This document shows positions 1 to 9,135 of a stretch of 64,000 nt of DNA, one piece after another (the stretch's first letter is position 1; each line of letters opens with the position of its first letter). The stretch is from assembly GCA_963813375.1 (NCBI GenBank), contig CAWEYT010000017.1, positions 264,578 to 328,577 of the forward strand, given 5' to 3'. The translations under genes were made by a program, and so were the position numbers. Source of the stretch: DASTFY01 sp963813375 (GTDB lineage Bacteria > Actinomycetota > Acidimicrobiia > Acidimicrobiales > Ilumatobacteraceae). The notes beneath the pieces are model-generated. The model was not told where the DNA came from, ran no database searches, and worked only from the letters and a program-made list of their open reading frames with translations.

Positions 1-35
1 AGCTGCGCTCGGTGGCGCGGGTCGCCCTCGCCTGA
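1..35 (+). CDS. C-terminal end of an upstream gene (partial)
   Basis: An open frame enters from the left edge and ends at TGA 33-35, encoding only LRSVARVALA. High third-position GC fits a real coding end. Too little remains to name the protein, and another frame could be the true one. Confidence 0.3.
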   Translation, partial: LRSVARVALA

Positions 36-76
36 GCGGCCGTCGAGCTGCCGCCCGCGGCCGTCGCCGTAACCGG

Positions 77-541
77 ATGGGCCACATGCGCCACATCTCC
101 GTCGGCATCGACATCGACGCGCCGCCCGAGGACGTGTGGCGCGTCATCGAGCCGGTCGAGGACCATCCGGACTGGATGCACGACGCCGTCTCCGTCCGCT
201 TCACCACCGACCAGACCCGCGGCGTCGGGACGCGCACCGTCGTCGACACCAAGGTCGGGCCGTTCCGCCTGACCGACCACATGACCATCACCGAGTGGGA
301 GCCGGGCACGGCCATGGGCGTCGAGCACACCGGCGTGGTGACGGGCAGCGGCCGGTTCCTGCTGCGGCCCGACGGGCGCGGCGGCACCACCTTCTCGTGG
401 GACGAGGAGCTGCGCTTCCCGTGGTGGCTCGGCGGTCCGCTCGGCGAGTTGGTCGGCGGTCGCGTGCTCGCCGCGGTGTGGCGCCGCAACCTCCGCGGCC
501 TCAAGGCGCTGGTGGAGGGCGGCCCCGGGAGACCCGCCTGA
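77..541 (+). CDS. SRPBCC (polyketide cyclase/START-like) protein
   Basis: A protein of about 154 residues with the layout of the SRPBCC fold. The N-terminal strand ISVGIDIDAPPEDVWRVI is the usual Bet v1/polyketide-cyclase opening. It is followed by a central beta-sheet with the GxGxR-like stretch GVGTRTVV, and a long C-terminal helix beginning near residue 120. Members bind small hydrophobic ligands in a cavity, and many in actinobacteria have no known substrate. No signal peptide is visible, so it should be cytoplasmic. A second ATG at 86 is a possible start: a TAACCG box at 70-75 lies just upstream of both. It converges on the LysR gene, with 3 nt between the stops. The function is unknown beyond the fold. 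Confidence 0.75.
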   Translation: MGHMRHISVGIDIDAPPEDVWRVIEPVEDHPDWMHDAVSVRFTTDQTRGVGTRTVVDTKVGPFRLTDHMTITEWEPGTAMGVEHTGVVTGSGRFLLRPDGRGGTTFSWDEELRFPWWLGGPLGELVGGRVLAAVWRRNLRGLKALVEGGPGRPA

Positions 542-544
542 CCC

Positions 545-1480
545 TCAGCTGGCCGCCCGCACCGGGCGCGCCGCGGCGCTCAGCTCCGCGCACACCTCGG
601 CCGCGATCTCCACGAAGCGATCGGCGGCCGGGGGCAGGGTGCGGGCGTGGCGCCGGATGATCGAGATGCGGCGGGGAGGGATGGGGGGATCGAGCTCCTG
701 GGCCACGACGTCCGGATCGCTGGCGTCGAAGGCGAGCACCGGCAGCACCGCCTGGCCCATGCCGACCCGGACCATCGCCTGCACCGCGCCGTTGTCGTTC
801 GATCGGAACACGTAGGACGGGTCGACACCGGCGGCTCGCAGACCGTGGTCGATGGCGGCCTGGCAGCTCGAGACGGCTTCACCGATCAGCGGTGCGCCGC
901 TCAGCTCACCGGTGGCGAACTTGGCCGGAACGGGGCGGTCTCGGCGCGGCGAGATCAGGAGGTACGGGTCCTCGAGGAGGTGGAGCTGGTCGAGCCGCTC
1001 GTCGAAGCCCTCACCGACCACGAAGCCGAGGTCCAGGTCCCCTTCCAGCACCCGCTCCACGATCGTCTCGTGGTCGTCGGCCTCGAAGAGGCGGATGTCG
1101 AGCTGGGGCCGTTCCGCCTTCAACACCCGGATGACGGCCGGCAGGACCTTGACCGTGACGCTCTGGAAGGTGCCGACGACGAGACGGCCACCGTCGCCGG
1201 CGCGGAGGCGGGCGACCTCCTCCTCGGCCTGGGCCAGGCGCCGGAAGACCTGCTCGGCGTGGTCGAGGATCACCTGCCCCACCGGGGTCAGCTCCACCGG
1301 GCGGGGACCGCCGGGGCGGTCGAAGACCGGTTCGCCCACCACGCGCTCCAGCGCGGCGATCTGCTGGCTGATGGCGGACTGCGTGTAGCCGAGGCGCTCG
1401 GCCGCCCGGCCGAACGACCGCTCGGCGGCCACCGCCCGCAGCGCCACGAGGTGCCGGAGTTCCAGTTCACGCTCCCACAT
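545..1480 (-). CDS. LysR family transcriptional regulator
   Basis: About 311 residues with the classical LysR layout. The N-terminal winged helix-turn-helix reads LRHLVALRAVAAERSFGRAA, then GYTQSAISQQIAALE. A type 2 periplasmic-binding-like effector domain starts near residue 95 (VVGTFQSVTVKVLPAVI). The start is placed at the ATG before WERELELRH because a TATGCT -10 box sits 7 nt upstream, as at many starts in this window. A longer in-frame start at 1510 is less likely. It is divergent from the small unknown gene at 1558, with only about 77 bp between, so it may control that gene and itself. The effector cannot be read from sequence. Confidence 0.85.
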   Translation of the reverse strand: MWERELELRHLVALRAVAAERSFGRAAERLGYTQSAISQQIAALERVVGEPVFDRPGGPRPVELTPVGQVILDHAEQVFRRLAQAEEEVARLRAGDGGRLVVGTFQSVTVKVLPAVIRVLKAERPQLDIRLFEADDHETIVERVLEGDLDLGFVVGEGFDERLDQLHLLEDPYLLISPRRDRPVPAKFATGELSGAPLIGEAVSSCQAAIDHGLRAAGVDPSYVFRSNDNGAVQAMVRVGMGQAVLPVLAFDASDPDVVAQELDPPIPPRRISIIRRHARTLPPAADRFVEIAAEVCAELSAAARPVRAAS

Positions 1481-1557
1481 GCCGATCAGCATAGGCGATC
1501 GATTCGACACTAATCAATCGTTGGACTTCATCGACCGCTCTCCGTACCGTGGCCTTC

Positions 1558-1860
1558 ATGACCACGATGACCCTCCCACCCGGCATCACCACCTCCCGCC
1601 CCGGCCCGGGGACCGAGACGCTCGACGAGCTGGCCTGGGCCATCGACGGCGACGGCATCGGCCGCCACGAAGCCGCAGTCGCCCGCGCCGTGACGTGGGC
1701 CCGAGCGCTCGGCCTCAACCCGGTCCTCCTCGACGTGCTGTCCGATCCCGCACAGCCGCCGGCCGCCCGGGAGCGGGCCTTCGGCGCGCTGGCCCGGATC
1801 GTCGCTCGGCGCGATGAGACCGGGGACCGCCCGTCGGATCCCCGCCGCATCGCCGCCTGA
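1558..1860 (+). CDS. Small hypothetical protein
   Basis: About 100 residues, predicted helical and soluble (LDELAWAIDGDGIGRHEAAV, then VTWARALGLNPVLLDVLSDP). No known domain is recognised. The frame is supported by high third-position GC and by a TACCGT box 7 nt before the ATG at 1558. The in-frame GTG at 1549 overlaps that box and is less likely. It faces away from the LysR regulator, a common arrangement for a LysR target. It converges on azlD. Confidence 0.55.
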   Translation: MTTMTLPPGITTSRPGPGTETLDELAWAIDGDGIGRHEAAVARAVTWARALGLNPVLLDVLSDPAQPPAARERAFGALARIVARRDETGDRPSDPRRIAA

Positions 1861-1876
1861 TCGCGCCCTGTCGCCG

Positions 1877-2182
1877 TCAGGGCGCGGCGAGGCGCACGAG
1901 CGCCGTGACGCCGGCACCGATGGCGACGACCACCGGGAAGGGCCAGCGGCGCCAGGCCGCGACGGCGGCGGCGAGGACGCCGGGCAGCCGGGCGTCGATG
2001 ACGAGCTGCTGGCCCAGGGTGACGGTGTTGGCCACGATGAGGGCGGACAGCATCGCCGCCGGGATGAGCGCCAGGCAGGCCTGGACCCGAGCGGGCAGCG
2101 GGCGGCCGCCGACGACCACCAGCCCGGCGACCTTGCAGAGGTAGGCCCCGGCGCCGAGCAGCAGGACCGGCCACCAACTCAC
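1877..2182 (-). CDS. azlD: AzlD family branched-chain amino acid exporter, small subunit
   Basis: About 101 residues with three to four predicted membrane helices (WWPVLLLGAGAYLCKVAGLV near the start, then LALIPAAMLSALIVANTVTL). Size and pattern match AzlD (BrnE), the small partner of AzlC (BrnF) in exporters of branched-chain amino acids or azaleucine. The GTG start at 2182-2180 overlaps the azlC stop in a GTGA arrangement, so the two are translationally coupled. It is the last gene of the glgB-azlC-azlD run. Confidence 0.8.
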   Translation of the reverse strand: MSWWPVLLLGAGAYLCKVAGLVVVGGRPLPARVQACLALIPAAMLSALIVANTVTLGQQLVIDARLPGVLAAAVAAWRRWPFPVVVAIGAGVTALVRLAAP

Positions 2183-2866
2183 GCCCGCCCCTCCTGGTCC
2201 TTCGCCGGCTGCCGGAGGCCGACGAGGATGGCGAGAGCGGCGACGAGGATGGGCATGCCGGGGCGCAGGAAGGGCGTGGTCACCAGGACGATCAGTGCGG
2301 CGAGCAGTGCCGCCTGCCGGCCGGTCCGGCTCCGCAGGTGAGGTCCGATCAGCACGACGAAGCCGGCGGGGAAGGCCGCATCGAGGCCGAGCGCGGCCGG
2401 ATCACTGAGCGCGCCGCCGGCCAGCGCGCCGATCACCGTGCCGGCGTTCCAGCAGACGAAGATCGCGAGGCCCGACCACCAGAAGGCACGCACCTGGGAG
2501 GGTTGGTCGGGCTGCGCGGTGGCCATCGCCGTCGACTCGTCGATCACGAACTGTGCGGCCAGGAGCCGCTTGCCCCAGCGGACCTTGCAGCACGGGCGCC
2601 AGCGCCAAGCCGTAGACGCCGTTGCGGGCGGCGAGGAGCAGTCCGCTGCCCACCGCGGCGGCGGCCGACCCTCCGGTCGCGATCACACCGACGAACGCGA
2701 ACTGCGACGCGCCGGTGAACACGAGCACCGACATGGCACAGGTCTGGGCGAGGCTGAGGTCGTTGGCCACCGCCAGCACCCCGAACGAGACGCCGATCAG
2801 CCCGACGGCGACGCCGAGCGCCAGGGAGGCCGTGACGACGGCCCTCCCACGAGGGACGTCCGTCAC
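2179..2866 (-). CDS. azlC: AzlC family branched-chain amino acid exporter, large subunit (frameshifted)
   Basis: About 228 residues after repair. The N-terminal half carries the family signature FTGASQFAFVGVIATGG and LLLAARNGVYGLALAPVLQ. The C-terminal half carries LLAAQFVIDESTAMA and about three more membrane helices. The halves lie in different frames; removing one G near 2581 in the run after VLQ joins them as VLQVRWGKRLL. The GTG start at 2866-2864 overlaps the glgB stop (GTGA), and the gene ends with a GTGA overlap into azlD. It should form an inner-membrane exporter with AzlD. The break is judged a sequencing error because both halves are well conserved. Confidence 0.8.
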
Positions 2867-4747
2867 GACTGGCGGGAGCCCAACCAGAGCACGGCCAGCG
2901 GCGGAATGGTGAGGAAGGCCGACGCCGGCTGACCCTGGTGCGGTTCGTCGTCCCCCGCCCATGCGGCCCGCGCCCCACCCGAGCCGGTCCCGCCGAAGTA
3001 CGTGGCGTTCGTGTCGAGGAGGATCTGCCACTCACCGGCCCAGGGCAGTCCGATGCGGTAGCCCTCGCGCGGAATCGGTGTGAGGTTGGCCGCGCAGGCG
3101 ACGACCTCATGGCCGCCGGCCGACCAGCGCAGGAAGCTGTACATCGACTGCTCGGCGTCGTCGGCGTCGAGCCATTGGAACCCGCCGGGGATGTGGTCCT
3201 GCTCGCCGAGCGCCTTCCAGTCGCCCGCCACCCGGTTCATCGACCGCACCAGCTCCTGCACGCCCCGGTGGCGCTCACCTTCGAGCGCGTCCCAGTCCAC
3301 TCCGGTCGTCTCGTTCCACTCACCCCACTGCGCGACCTCGCCGCCCATGAAGAGCATGGGGTCGCCGGGATAGGCCCACATCCACCCGAGGAGCGCGCGG
3401 AGGTTGGCGAAGCGCCGCCACTCGTCCCCCGGCATCTTGTTGAGCAGCGATCCCTTGCCGTGCACCACCTCGTCGTGCGACAGGGGCAGGACGAACTGCT
3501 CGCTGTGCGCGTAGAGCAATCCGAAGGTGAGGTCCCGGTGGTGCCAGCGGCGATGCACCGGATCGTGGGCGAAGTAGCCGAGGGTGTCGTGCATCCAGCC
3601 CATGTTCCACTTGTGGCTGAAGCCCAGCCCGCCGTGGTGCACGGGGTGGCTGACGCCCGGCCACGACGTCGACTCCTCCGCGATCATCACCGTGCTCGGG
3701 TGCTCGGCGAAGACCGCGGTGTTGAGCTGCCTCAGGAACTCGATGGCCTCGAGGTTCTCGCGTCCTCCGTGCTCGTTGGGCACCCAGGCGCCGGCCGGCC
3801 GGGAGTAGTCGAGGTACAGCATCGAGGCCACCGCATCCACCCGCAGGCCGTCGATGTGGAACTCCTCCATCCAGTAGAGCGCGTTGGCGATCAGGAAGTT
3901 GCGGACCTCGTGGCGCCCGTAGTTGAAGACCAGCGTCCCCCAGTCGGGGTGCTCGCCCTTGCGGGGATCGACGTGCTCGTAGAGCGCGGTGCCGTCGAAG
4001 CGGGCCAACGCCCAGTCGTCCTTCGGGAAGTGCGCCGGCACCCAGTCGGCGATGACGCCGATGCCCCGCTGGTGCAGGCGGTCGACGAGGAAGCGGAAGT
4101 CGTCGGGCGTGCCATAGCGCGACGTCGGCGCGAAGTACCCCGTGACCTGGTAGCCCCACGAGCCGCCGAAGGGGTGCTCCATGACCGGCATGAGCTCGAC
4201 GTGGGTGAACCCCAGGTCCTCCGCGTAGTCGGCCAGTTCCTCGGCCAGGTCCCGATAGGAGAGGCCCGGACGCCACGAGCCGGCGTGCACCTCGTAGATC
4301 CGCATCGGGTGGTGGGCATCGCGGATCGCGGGCGTCCCTGGCGGTCATCCAGTCCTTGTCGCCCCACTCGTGGCTGCTGGCGGTGACGATGCTCGCCGTC
4401 GACGGCGGATGCTCGCACTGGCGGGCCATCGGGTCCGCCTTGAGCCGCACCTGGCCGTCGACGCCCTCGACGGCGTACTTGTAGCGGGCGCCGACCGCGG
4501 CGTCCGCCACGCGGGTCGCCCACACGCCCGACGATCCCTGGCTGCTCATCCGGTCCGCCCCGATCCGCCAGTGGTTCCAGTCGCCGACGACCGAGACGCC
4601 GCGGGCATTCGGCGCCCAGACCGCGAAGGTGGCGCCGTCGTCCTGGACGTGTGCGCCGAGCACCTCCCAGAGGCGCCAGTGGCGGCCCTCGCCGATGAGG
4701 TGGAGGTCGACGTCACCCAGCAACGGGCGGGCGGGGGAGGCCGGCAC
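2863..4747 (-). CDS. glgB: 1,4-alpha-glucan branching enzyme (frameshifted)
   Basis: About 627 residues after repair. It cleaves alpha-1,4 glucan chains and rejoins them as alpha-1,6 branches in glycogen. The N-terminal CBM48-like part contains GATFAVWAPNARGVSVVGDW. The GH13 barrel shows DGLRVDAVASMLYLDY with the nucleophile Asp, MIAEEST with the acid Glu, and LSHDEVVHGKGS with the transition-state Asp. The C-terminal all-beta domain ends near SAFLTIPPLAVLWLGSRQS. One base too many near 4320-4330 separates the first 140 residues from MRIYEVHAGSW. The GTG start at 4747 has a TAGAGT box 7 nt upstream. It is divergent from the GT4 synthase gene and overlaps azlC by 4 nt. Confidence 0.92.
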
Positions 4748-4807
4748 GCGGCCGACTCTACGCGCGGCCCCGTTGGTCTCCGACCCGTGCCGCTACCTTG
4801 ACCCGTC
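4748..4807. promoter_or_regulatory. Divergent leaderless promoters of glgB and the GT4 synthase
   Basis: Sixty bases between two divergent starts. On the minus strand a TAGAGT hexamer lies 7 nt before the glgB GTG. On the plus strand TACCTT (4794-4799) lies 8 nt before the GTG at 4808. Both spacings would put the transcript start at or next to the start codon, so neither gene needs a ribosome-binding site. Convincing -35 boxes were not found. Confidence 0.55.
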
Positions 4808-5972
4808 GTGCGCGTGGCCATGGTGTCGTGGGAGTACCCGCCCCTCGTCGTGGGTGGCATCTCGGCGCACGCCGACGGTCTGGCCCGCGCCCTGGCCCGC
4901 GCCGGTCACGACGTGGCGGTGCTGACGTTGCACCACCCCGACGTCCCGGATGACGCCGAGGTCGACGGTGTCCGGGTGCTGCGGGCGACGGCCGAGCTCC
5001 CGTGGCTCCCGGACGACCATTTCGTCGCCCACATGGCGGGCTCCAACCACCACCTGGTGGCGCTGGCCGCCCGGCTGAAGGACTGGCGGCCGGATGTGGT
5101 GCACGCCCACGACTGGCTGGTGGCCTGGGCCGGGCAGACCCTGCGCACCTGGTGGGACGCGCCGCTGGTGGCCACGATCCACGCCACCGAGCGGGGGCGC
5201 AGCGGTGGCCACCTCGGGTCCGGCCAGCCCTCGGCCATCAACAGCGTCGAGTGGTGGCTCACGTATACCGCGACCCGGGTGATCTGCTGCTCACAGTTCA
5301 TGCGCCACGAGGTCATGGACGCGTTCCAGCTCCCCGGCGACAAGGTCGACGTCGTGCCGAACGGCGTCGACCCGGAGGAGTGGGCCCCGGCGCAGGAGCA
5401 CGGGCGTCGTGGCGGCGACGAGCCGCTGCTCGTGTCGTGGGGCCGGGTCCAGTACGAGAAGGGCTTCCAGACGTTCGTCCACGCGCTGCCCGAGGTGCGC
5501 CAGGCCATCCCCGGCGTTCGGGCCGTGGTCGCCGGGCAGGGCTCGTACCTGGCGGACCTGCACGCCGCGGCCCGCGCCGTCGGCGTCGAGGACATCTGCG
5601 CGTTCCCGGGCTTCGTGCCCGACGACGAGCTCAAGCGCCTGCTCCACGAGGCGACGGTGCGCCGTCATCCCCAGCTTCTACGAGCCCTTCGGCATCGTGG
5701 CGCTCGAGGCGATGGCGGCGGGCGCTCCCGTGGTGGCCGCGGCGTCCGGCGGGCTCGTCGAGGTCATCGACGGGACGGGCGCCGGCGTGCTGTACCCGCC
5801 GGGGGATGCGGCGGCCCTGAGCGGCGCACTGCGGCGGATGATCGCTCACCCGGGCGCGCTGGCCGACCAGCAGACCGCGGCGTCGAAGCTGCTCGACGGC
5901 TACACCTGGGACGCTGTCGCCGCCAGGACCGTGCCCGTCTACACCGCCGCCCTCGCCCACCACCCCGCCTGA
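4808..5972 (+). CDS. GT4 family glycosyltransferase, probable glycogen synthase (frameshifted)
   Basis: About 388 residues after repair, with a GT-B fold. The N-terminal half begins MRVAMVSWEYPPLVVGGISA, typical of glucan synthases that bind the acceptor next to a glycine-rich loop, and has VVHAHDWLVAWAG. The C-terminal half has LLVSWGRVQYEKGFQTFV and the donor-site motif SFYEPFGIVALEAMAAGAP with the EX7E glutamates. An extra base near 5660 splits the two. The position between glgB and the phosphorylase suggests alpha-1,4-glucan synthesis from a nucleotide-glucose donor. GlgA and GlgM-type enzymes share these motifs, so the exact donor and product are uncertain. Confidence 0.8.
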
Positions 5973-5989
5973 CCGGCGCCGATCGCGCT

Positions 5990-6021
5990 CGTCCGGCGAT
6001 TCGCCGTCGATTCGCCGGACG
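5990..6021 (+). terminator. Hairpin after the GT4 synthase
   Basis: A perfect 10-bp stem (cgtccggcga with tcgccggacg) starts 17 bases after the synthase stop. No T-run follows, as is common for GC-rich actinobacterial terminators. Confidence 0.45.
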
Positions 6022-6037
6022 TGACGCCGGTCACACG

Positions 6038-6061
6038 CGCCGATTCGATATCGATTCGGCG
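6038..6061. other. 24-bp near-perfect palindrome with a CGATATCG core
   Basis: Two 12-base half-sites centred on GATATC match with one mispair. The core and right half (tcgatatcgattcgg) also occur in the perfect palindrome at 12804-12829. It lies in the 290-bp gap between the GT4 synthase and the ABC importer. A dimeric regulator site and a dispersed element are both possible. Confidence 0.45.
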
Positions 6062-6063
6062 GA

Positions 6064-6118
6064 GGGTTTCTCGCGGCGTGCGGGTCTCGCAGGGCGAGAC
6101 GGAACGCCGCGAGAACCC
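6064..6118 (+). other. Large two-part hairpin upstream of the ABC importer
   Basis: The arms at 6064-6079 and 6104-6118 pair over 15 bp with one bulged T. Inside, gtctcgc (6084-6090) pairs with gcgagac (6094-6100) around a three-base loop. It lies upstream of the importer promoter at 6226, so it is not in that mRNA if that promoter is used. It may end transcription from the synthase or belong to a longer leader. Confidence 0.5.
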
Positions 6119-6225
6119 GTGGGGCGGTTCCGGGCCGGCCCGACCGCCCCCCGTGCCGCTCTCACCGCGGCAGGCGGCGGTCCTCCCTCGCATGTCGCTG
6201 GACGTCGACGACAGCCCGGCTTGCC

Positions 6226-6254
6226 TTGCGACTTCGGCCAATTGTTCATAAAGT
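6226..6254 (+). promoter_or_regulatory. Leaderless promoter of the ABC importer operon
   Basis: A -35 box TTGCGA (6226-6231), a 17-bp spacer and a -10 box TAAAGT (6249-6254) lie 8 nt before the ATG at 6263. This predicts a transcript starting at or next to the start codon. Confidence 0.6.
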
Positions 6255-6262
6255 CGATCGAC

Positions 6263-7420
6263 ATGACCGACACACTGAACCCCCCCACCCCCCGTCGGCT
6301 CCGGCGTGGGCGGCTGGCCGCCCTCGGACTCGCGGCCCTGGCCGTGCTCGGTGCCTGCGGTAGCGACGGCAGCAGCGATGCCGCCGACACCACCGCGGCC
6401 GCCGGGACCGAAGCCGCCGCCCAGCCGACTCCACCGGCAGCCCGGCGAGCGAGGCCCCCGCCTCGACCGAGCCGGTCACGCTCCGCCTCGGCTACTTCCC
6501 CAACGTCACCCACGCCACGGCGCTGGTCGGCGTGGGCAAGGGCATCTTCGAGGAGCACCTGGGCGACAACGTCACCCTCGAGACCAGCACGTTCAGCACC
6601 GGCACCGAGGCCTCCGAGGCCCTCTTCGCCGATGCCATCGACATGACGTACATCGGCCCGAACCCGGCCATCAACGCCTACGCCAAGTCCAACGGCGAGG
6701 CCGTGCGGGTCATCTCGGGCGCCACGTCGGGCGGCGCGTTCCTGGTCGTCAAGCCCGAGATCAACAGCGTCGAGGACCTCAAGGGCAAGACGCTGGCGAC
6801 GCCCAGCCTGGGCAACACCCAGGACGTGGCGTTGCGGTCCTGGCTCAAGGAGAACGGCCTGGAGACCGACGAGGCGGGCGGCGGCGACGTGAGCATCGCC
6901 CCGCAGGAGAACAGCCAGACGCTGCAGACCTTCGTCTCCGGCGACATCGACGGGGCCTGGGTGCCCGAGCCGTGGGCGACCCGCCTCATCCAGGAGGGCG
7001 GCGGCAAGGTGCTCGTCGACGAGCGCGACCTGTGGCCCGAGGGCCAGTACGTCACCACCCACATCATGGTGGCGACGAAGTTCCTGGAGGACCACCCGGA
7101 CGTGGTGCAGCAGTTCCTCGAGGGTCAGGTCGCGGCGAACGAGTTCGTGAACGCCAACTCCGACGAGGCCAAGACCCTCACCAACGACGAGATCGGCAAG
7201 ATCACCGGCAAGCCGCTCAAGCGCCGAGGTCATCGACGCCGCTTGGCCCAACCTGACCTTCACCGATGACCCGATCGCCTCGTCGCTGATCGGCTCGGCC
7301 GAGGATGCCATCTCCGTCGGGCTGCTCGACCCCGTGGACAACCTCGAGGGCATCTACGACCTGAGCATCCTCAACCAGGTCCTGGCCGCCGCCGGTCAGC
7401 CGGAGGTCTCCCAGCTGTGA
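6263..7420 (+). CDS. NitT/TauT-type ABC importer substrate-binding lipoprotein (two frameshifts)
   Basis: About 384 residues after repair. A lipoprotein signal peptide ends in LAVLGACG, with Cys as the lipidated residue, followed by an Ala/Thr-rich linker. The mature domain starts TLRLGYFPNVTHATALVG and contains YIGPNPAINAYAKSNG, KTLATPSLGNTQDVALRSW and GAWVPEPWATRLIQEGGG, all typical of the SsuA/TauA/NrtA group (nitrate, taurine, alkanesulfonates). Extra bases near 6426 and 7220 break the frame. The gene ends in a GTGA overlap with the ATPase gene. Substrate is not readable; a sulfur or nitrogen compound is likely from the family. Confidence 0.85.
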
Positions 7421-8223
7421 CCGCCACCACCCTCGTGCCCGAAGGCTCGCACGCCAACCCCAGCAGGAACGGGGTCGGGGCACCGCGGGTGGCCTTGAAC
7501 GCAGTCAGCAAGCGGTTCGGGAGTGGGGACAACGGGGTCCTCGCTCTCGACCGCATCTCCCTCCAGGTCCAGGCCGGCGAGTTCGTCTGCCTGGTCGGGG
7601 CGTCGGGTTGCGGCAAGACCACCCTCCTCAACCTGGTGGCCGGACTCGACCACCCGAGCTCCGGAGAGGTCGTCCTCAGCGGCAAGGCCTCGCTGCTGTT
7701 CCAGGAGTCGGCGCTGTTCCCCTGGCTGTCGGTGGGCAAGAACATCGAGCTCGCCCTGCGCCTGCGTGGCGTCCCCCGCAAGGAACGCAAGACCCGCGTG
7801 GTCGAGCTGCTCGAGCTCGTGCGCCTCGAAGGCTTCATCGACAAGCAGCCCCACCAGCTCTCGGGTGGCATGCGCCAGCGGGTCGCCCTGGCCCGGGCGC
7901 TCGCCCAGGAGGCCGACGTCCTTCTCATGGACGAGCCCTTCGGCGCGCTGGACGCCATGACCCGTGACGTGATGCACGACGAGCTGGAGCGGATCTGGCG
8001 GGAGACCCGCTCGACCATCCTCTTCGTCACCCACAACGTCCGGGAGGCGGGACGGCTGGCCGACCGCATCGTGCTCCTGACCAGCCGGCCCGGCCGGGTG
8101 GCGCAGGAGTTCGCGGTCGACATCGCCCGCCCGAGGCGCATCGAAGCGCCCGACGTCTCCGCCCTGACCGCCGAGGTCACGGGCCGTCTGCGCGAGGAGG
8201 TGGCTCGCCATGGCCGTCGCTGA
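7417..8223 (+). CDS. NitT/TauT-type ABC importer ATPase
   Basis: 268 residues. The Walker A motif is GASGCGKTTLLN, the Q-loop lies in LLFQESALFPWLSVG, the signature is LSGGMRQRVALARAL, Walker B is VLLMDEPFGALD, and the switch His is in FVTHNVREAGRLADR. It matches the SsuB/TauB/NrtD group. It would work at the inner face of the membrane with the permease at 8210 and the lipoprotein at 6263. Its GTG start overlaps the upstream stop by 4 nt. Confidence 0.92.
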   Translation: MTATTLVPEGSHANPSRNGVGAPRVALNAVSKRFGSGDNGVLALDRISLQVQAGEFVCLVGASGCGKTTLLNLVAGLDHPSSGEVVLSGKASLLFQESALFPWLSVGKNIELALRLRGVPRKERKTRVVELLELVRLEGFIDKQPHQLSGGMRQRVALARALAQEADVLLMDEPFGALDAMTRDVMHDELERIWRETRSTILFVTHNVREAGRLADRIVLLTSRPGRVAQEFAVDIARPRRIEAPDVSALTAEVTGRLREEVARHGRR

Positions 8224-9085
8224 ACAGCAGCTCAAGGAGCGCCAGGAGCAGGAGCTGGCCGGGCTGGACGCCCTCGAGACCGTCGTCGAGTCCACACCGT
8301 CGTTCGCCTCGCGGCTGTGGGCGATGCTGTGGCCCAAGGTGATGGCCATCGTCATCGTGATCGGAGGCTGGCAACTCGTCGTCATGAGCGGGTGGAAGCC
8401 GGAGTTCGTGCTCCCGTCCCCCTTCACCGTTTTCCAGCGGCTGTGGGACGACATGCAGACCGCCGAGTTCTGGACGGCCATCAACGTCACGATGCAGCGG
8501 GCTGTCAAGGGCTATGCGCTGGCGCTGATCATCGGCGTCGCCGTCGGTCTCGCCGTGTCGCGGTCCCGGGTGCTCCGGGCCGCCGTCGGCTCGTTGATCA
8601 CCGGTCTGCAGACCATGCCGTCGGTGGCCTGGTTCCCCCTGGCCATCCTGCTGTTCAAGCTGACCGACGCCGCGATCATGTTCGTGATCGTGCTCGGCGC
8701 GGCACCCTCGATCGCCAACGGCCTCATCCACGGCGTCGACCACGTGCCACCCATCATGCTCCGGGCCGGGCGCGTGCTGGGGGCCAAGGGCTTCTCGGCC
8801 TATCGCCACGTGATCCTGCCCGCCGCTCTGCCGTCGTTCACGGCCGGGCTCAAGCAGGGCTGGGCCTTCTCCTGGCGCAGCCTGATGGCCGGCGAGCTGC
8901 TGGTCATCATCGCGAACCAGCGATCGCTCGGCTTCCTGCTGGCCTCCAACCGTGAGCTCGTCGACGCACCGGGCCTGATGGCGACGATGATCGTCATCCT
9001 CGCCATCGGCATCCTCGTGGACGCGCTCTTCTTCGCCCAGATCGAGAAGCGTCTCCGCCACCGCTGGGGTCTCGACCAGACGTAA
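8210..9085 (+). CDS. NitT/TauT-type ABC importer permease
   Basis: 291 residues with about six membrane helices. The cytoplasmic EAA loop reads LRAGRVLGAKGFSAYRHVIL, followed by PAALPSFTAGLKQGWAFSW, as in SsuC/TauC permeases. The first 40 residues are charged (KERQEQELAGLDALE) and form a longer cytoplasmic start than usual. It overlaps the ATPase gene by 14 nt. Confidence 0.9.
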   Translation: MAVAEQQLKERQEQELAGLDALETVVESTPSFASRLWAMLWPKVMAIVIVIGGWQLVVMSGWKPEFVLPSPFTVFQRLWDDMQTAEFWTAINVTMQRAVKGYALALIIGVAVGLAVSRSRVLRAAVGSLITGLQTMPSVAWFPLAILLFKLTDAAIMFVIVLGAAPSIANGLIHGVDHVPPIMLRAGRVLGAKGFSAYRHVILPAALPSFTAGLKQGWAFSWRSLMAGELLVIIANQRSLGFLLASNRELVDAPGLMATMIVILAIGILVDALFFAQIEKRLRHRWGLDQT

Positions 9086-9091
9086 CTCAGG

Positions 9092-9135
9092 CCTCCGCCC
9101 CCTGCGACCAACCGCTCGGTCAGTGGGGGCGGAGG
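9092..9135. terminator. Bidirectional terminator hairpin
   Basis: A perfect 11-bp stem (cctccgccccc with gggggcggagg) with a 22-base loop lies between the permease stop and the end of the convergent Rrf2 gene, overlapping the last Rrf2 codons. No T-run. It could end both transcripts. Confidence 0.55.

Noticed and set aside
2938..4386. A long plus-strand frame opposite glgB.
   Set aside because: Shadow of glgB; no domain and no start signal. The same reasoning applies to long frames opposite glgP, glpX, cysN and atpA.
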